Below are positions 7,335 to 11,384 of a stretch of 11,384 nt of DNA, piece after piece. Source of the stretch: Terana coerulea (Eukaryota; Basidiomycota; Agaricomycetes; Polyporales; Phanerochaetaceae); contig JAKOGH010000568.1 in assembly GCA_024811115.1 (NCBI GenBank), forward strand, positions 1 to 11,384, read 5' to 3'. The notes beneath the pieces were generated by a model, which saw only the letters and a program-made list of their open reading frames with translations, made no database searches and was not told the origin of the DNA. The stretch's first letter is position 1. Every line of letters begins with the position of its first letter. The position numbers were made by a program, and so were the translations under genes.

Positions 7335-8072
7335 AACTTGGGAACTTGTTGCATGGACTCGGATTTTCGCTCGTTTCTGCGGACGTTTAGCCTAGGTTTC
7401 TCGATACAAATAGCTTACAAGACTACCGTAATACAGGTTTTTGCCTAGAGGCTACCATCACAGGTTAATATACTAATCAGGGGCTCAACATCCTGTTTGC
7501 GAAGTTAGCTTTGTGTAACTGCTGGCCGTCAGTTGGTATAGTATAGTGAGGTATAGATGCCTGCAGACTATAAATTCGACGATACAGCAAGTTCACGACT
7601 TGCCGGTGAGAAGCAGATGTGATTACGGCAAGATTGATCTAATCTTATCTAGTGAGATGGGAGTCAAGTGGAGGCGCCCATAATTCATTCTCTCTGGAGT
7701 CTCGAGTCTGTCTTCTGCGTCGCGCACGAGCAGAGAACCGCCACCCACGCTCTACAGCTCCCCAGGTATTGGGTACACCGCCATGTCAGCCTCTATCTTA
7801 CACCAGACTATTTCAGGGAGTAAAACCAGAGTGTTACCTGGAGTTAGGTCGTAGCCGTTGTGGGGGTAGTACGACTGAAGGCTGGGACAGCGGGCGACAC
7901 CCCGGTGAGTATTTAGCCAATTACGCTGGCAGTACGACGCTCATGGGACAGGACCACCGTCAGACCGAGAATATCGCACGTTCACGCCGTACTCCCGTCA
8001 GATCGGAGCGCTAACTTACCCCTGCCTCTCATAAAAGACGCGACGACAGCTTTCGCTCGCACACCGCCCGCC
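7335..8072 (+). promoter_or_regulatory. Intergenic region and ARO1 promoter
   Basis: This stretch of 738 bp should hold the 3' UTR of UBX2 and the promoter and leader of ARO1. Seen: GTATAG repeated three times at 7536-7556, TATAAA at 7569-7574, GAGTCA at 7661-7666 (reverse of the TGACTC core bound by Gcn4/Cpc1 factors), and ATAAAAG at 8031-8037, 36 bp before the ATG. A 120-codon frame at 7652-8014 is low complexity in content and not supported as a gene. Regulatory roles are inference. Confidence 0.4.

Positions 8073-11384
<3,312 letters not shown>

Noticed and set aside
7652..8014. 120-codon frame upstream of ARO1
   Set aside because: No motif, arginine/serine-rich GC-driven content, and it overlaps the expected ARO1 promoter.

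Overview
The window is nuclear DNA from a filamentous fungus, most likely an Agaricomycete basidiomycete and perhaps a polypore. The evidence is a fused AROM (ARO1) gene, coding exons interrupted by introns of about 50-70 bp with CTAAC/CTGAC-type branch sites, and an AT-rich transposon-like block beside GC-richer genes. The species assignment is inference. Nothing prokaryotic was seen.

Layout. (1) 1-2950 is a gene-free repeat block. Its core, 501-2620, looks like a non-autonomous hAT-type DNA transposon: the termini TAGTATTGCC and TAGTGTTGCC are inverted, and an exact 8-bp direct repeat, CACTTTGG, flanks them at 493-500 and 2621-2628. Inside, almost the whole element folds back on itself (arms 798-1448 and 1600-2270). 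A solo end of a related element (137-245) and an AGTCC-rich cluster (about 245-440) lie upstream. (2) 2951-3700 holds a poorly supported, unrecognised gene on the + strand. (3) 4737-3862 (minus strand) is a complete five-exon CUE1-like gene, the membrane anchor and activator of the ERAD ubiquitin-conjugating enzyme. Two of its introns are GC-AG. (4) 4990-7334 (plus strand) is a UBX2/FAF2 (UBXD8)-like gene with UBA, membrane hairpin, UAS, coiled-coil and UBX regions. It diverges from CUE1 across a shared gap of 252 bp. (5) 7335-8072 is the intergenic region before ARO1. (6) 8073-11384 (plus strand) is the 5' two thirds of ARO1: 3-dehydroquinate synthase, EPSP synthase and the start of shikimate kinase. 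The gene runs off the window.

Functional links. CUE1 and UBX2 products act at successive steps of ER-associated degradation: Cue1 recruits and activates Ubc7, and Ubx2/UBXD8 recruits the Cdc48/p97 segregase. Their divergent arrangement therefore suggests co-expression. ARO1 is an unrelated housekeeping gene for aromatic amino acid synthesis.

Quality warning. UBX2 (two sites) and ARO1 (five sites) contain reading-frame breaks. Every break is a net loss of one base, and several fall in runs of C or G that are one base shorter than the conserved protein would need. Splice sites, active-site residues and the reading frame on both sides are otherwise intact. Under-called homopolymers in the assembly are the simplest explanation, ahead of true pseudogenes. 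Gene models here span those sites and should be read as 'CDS with apparent frameshifts'.
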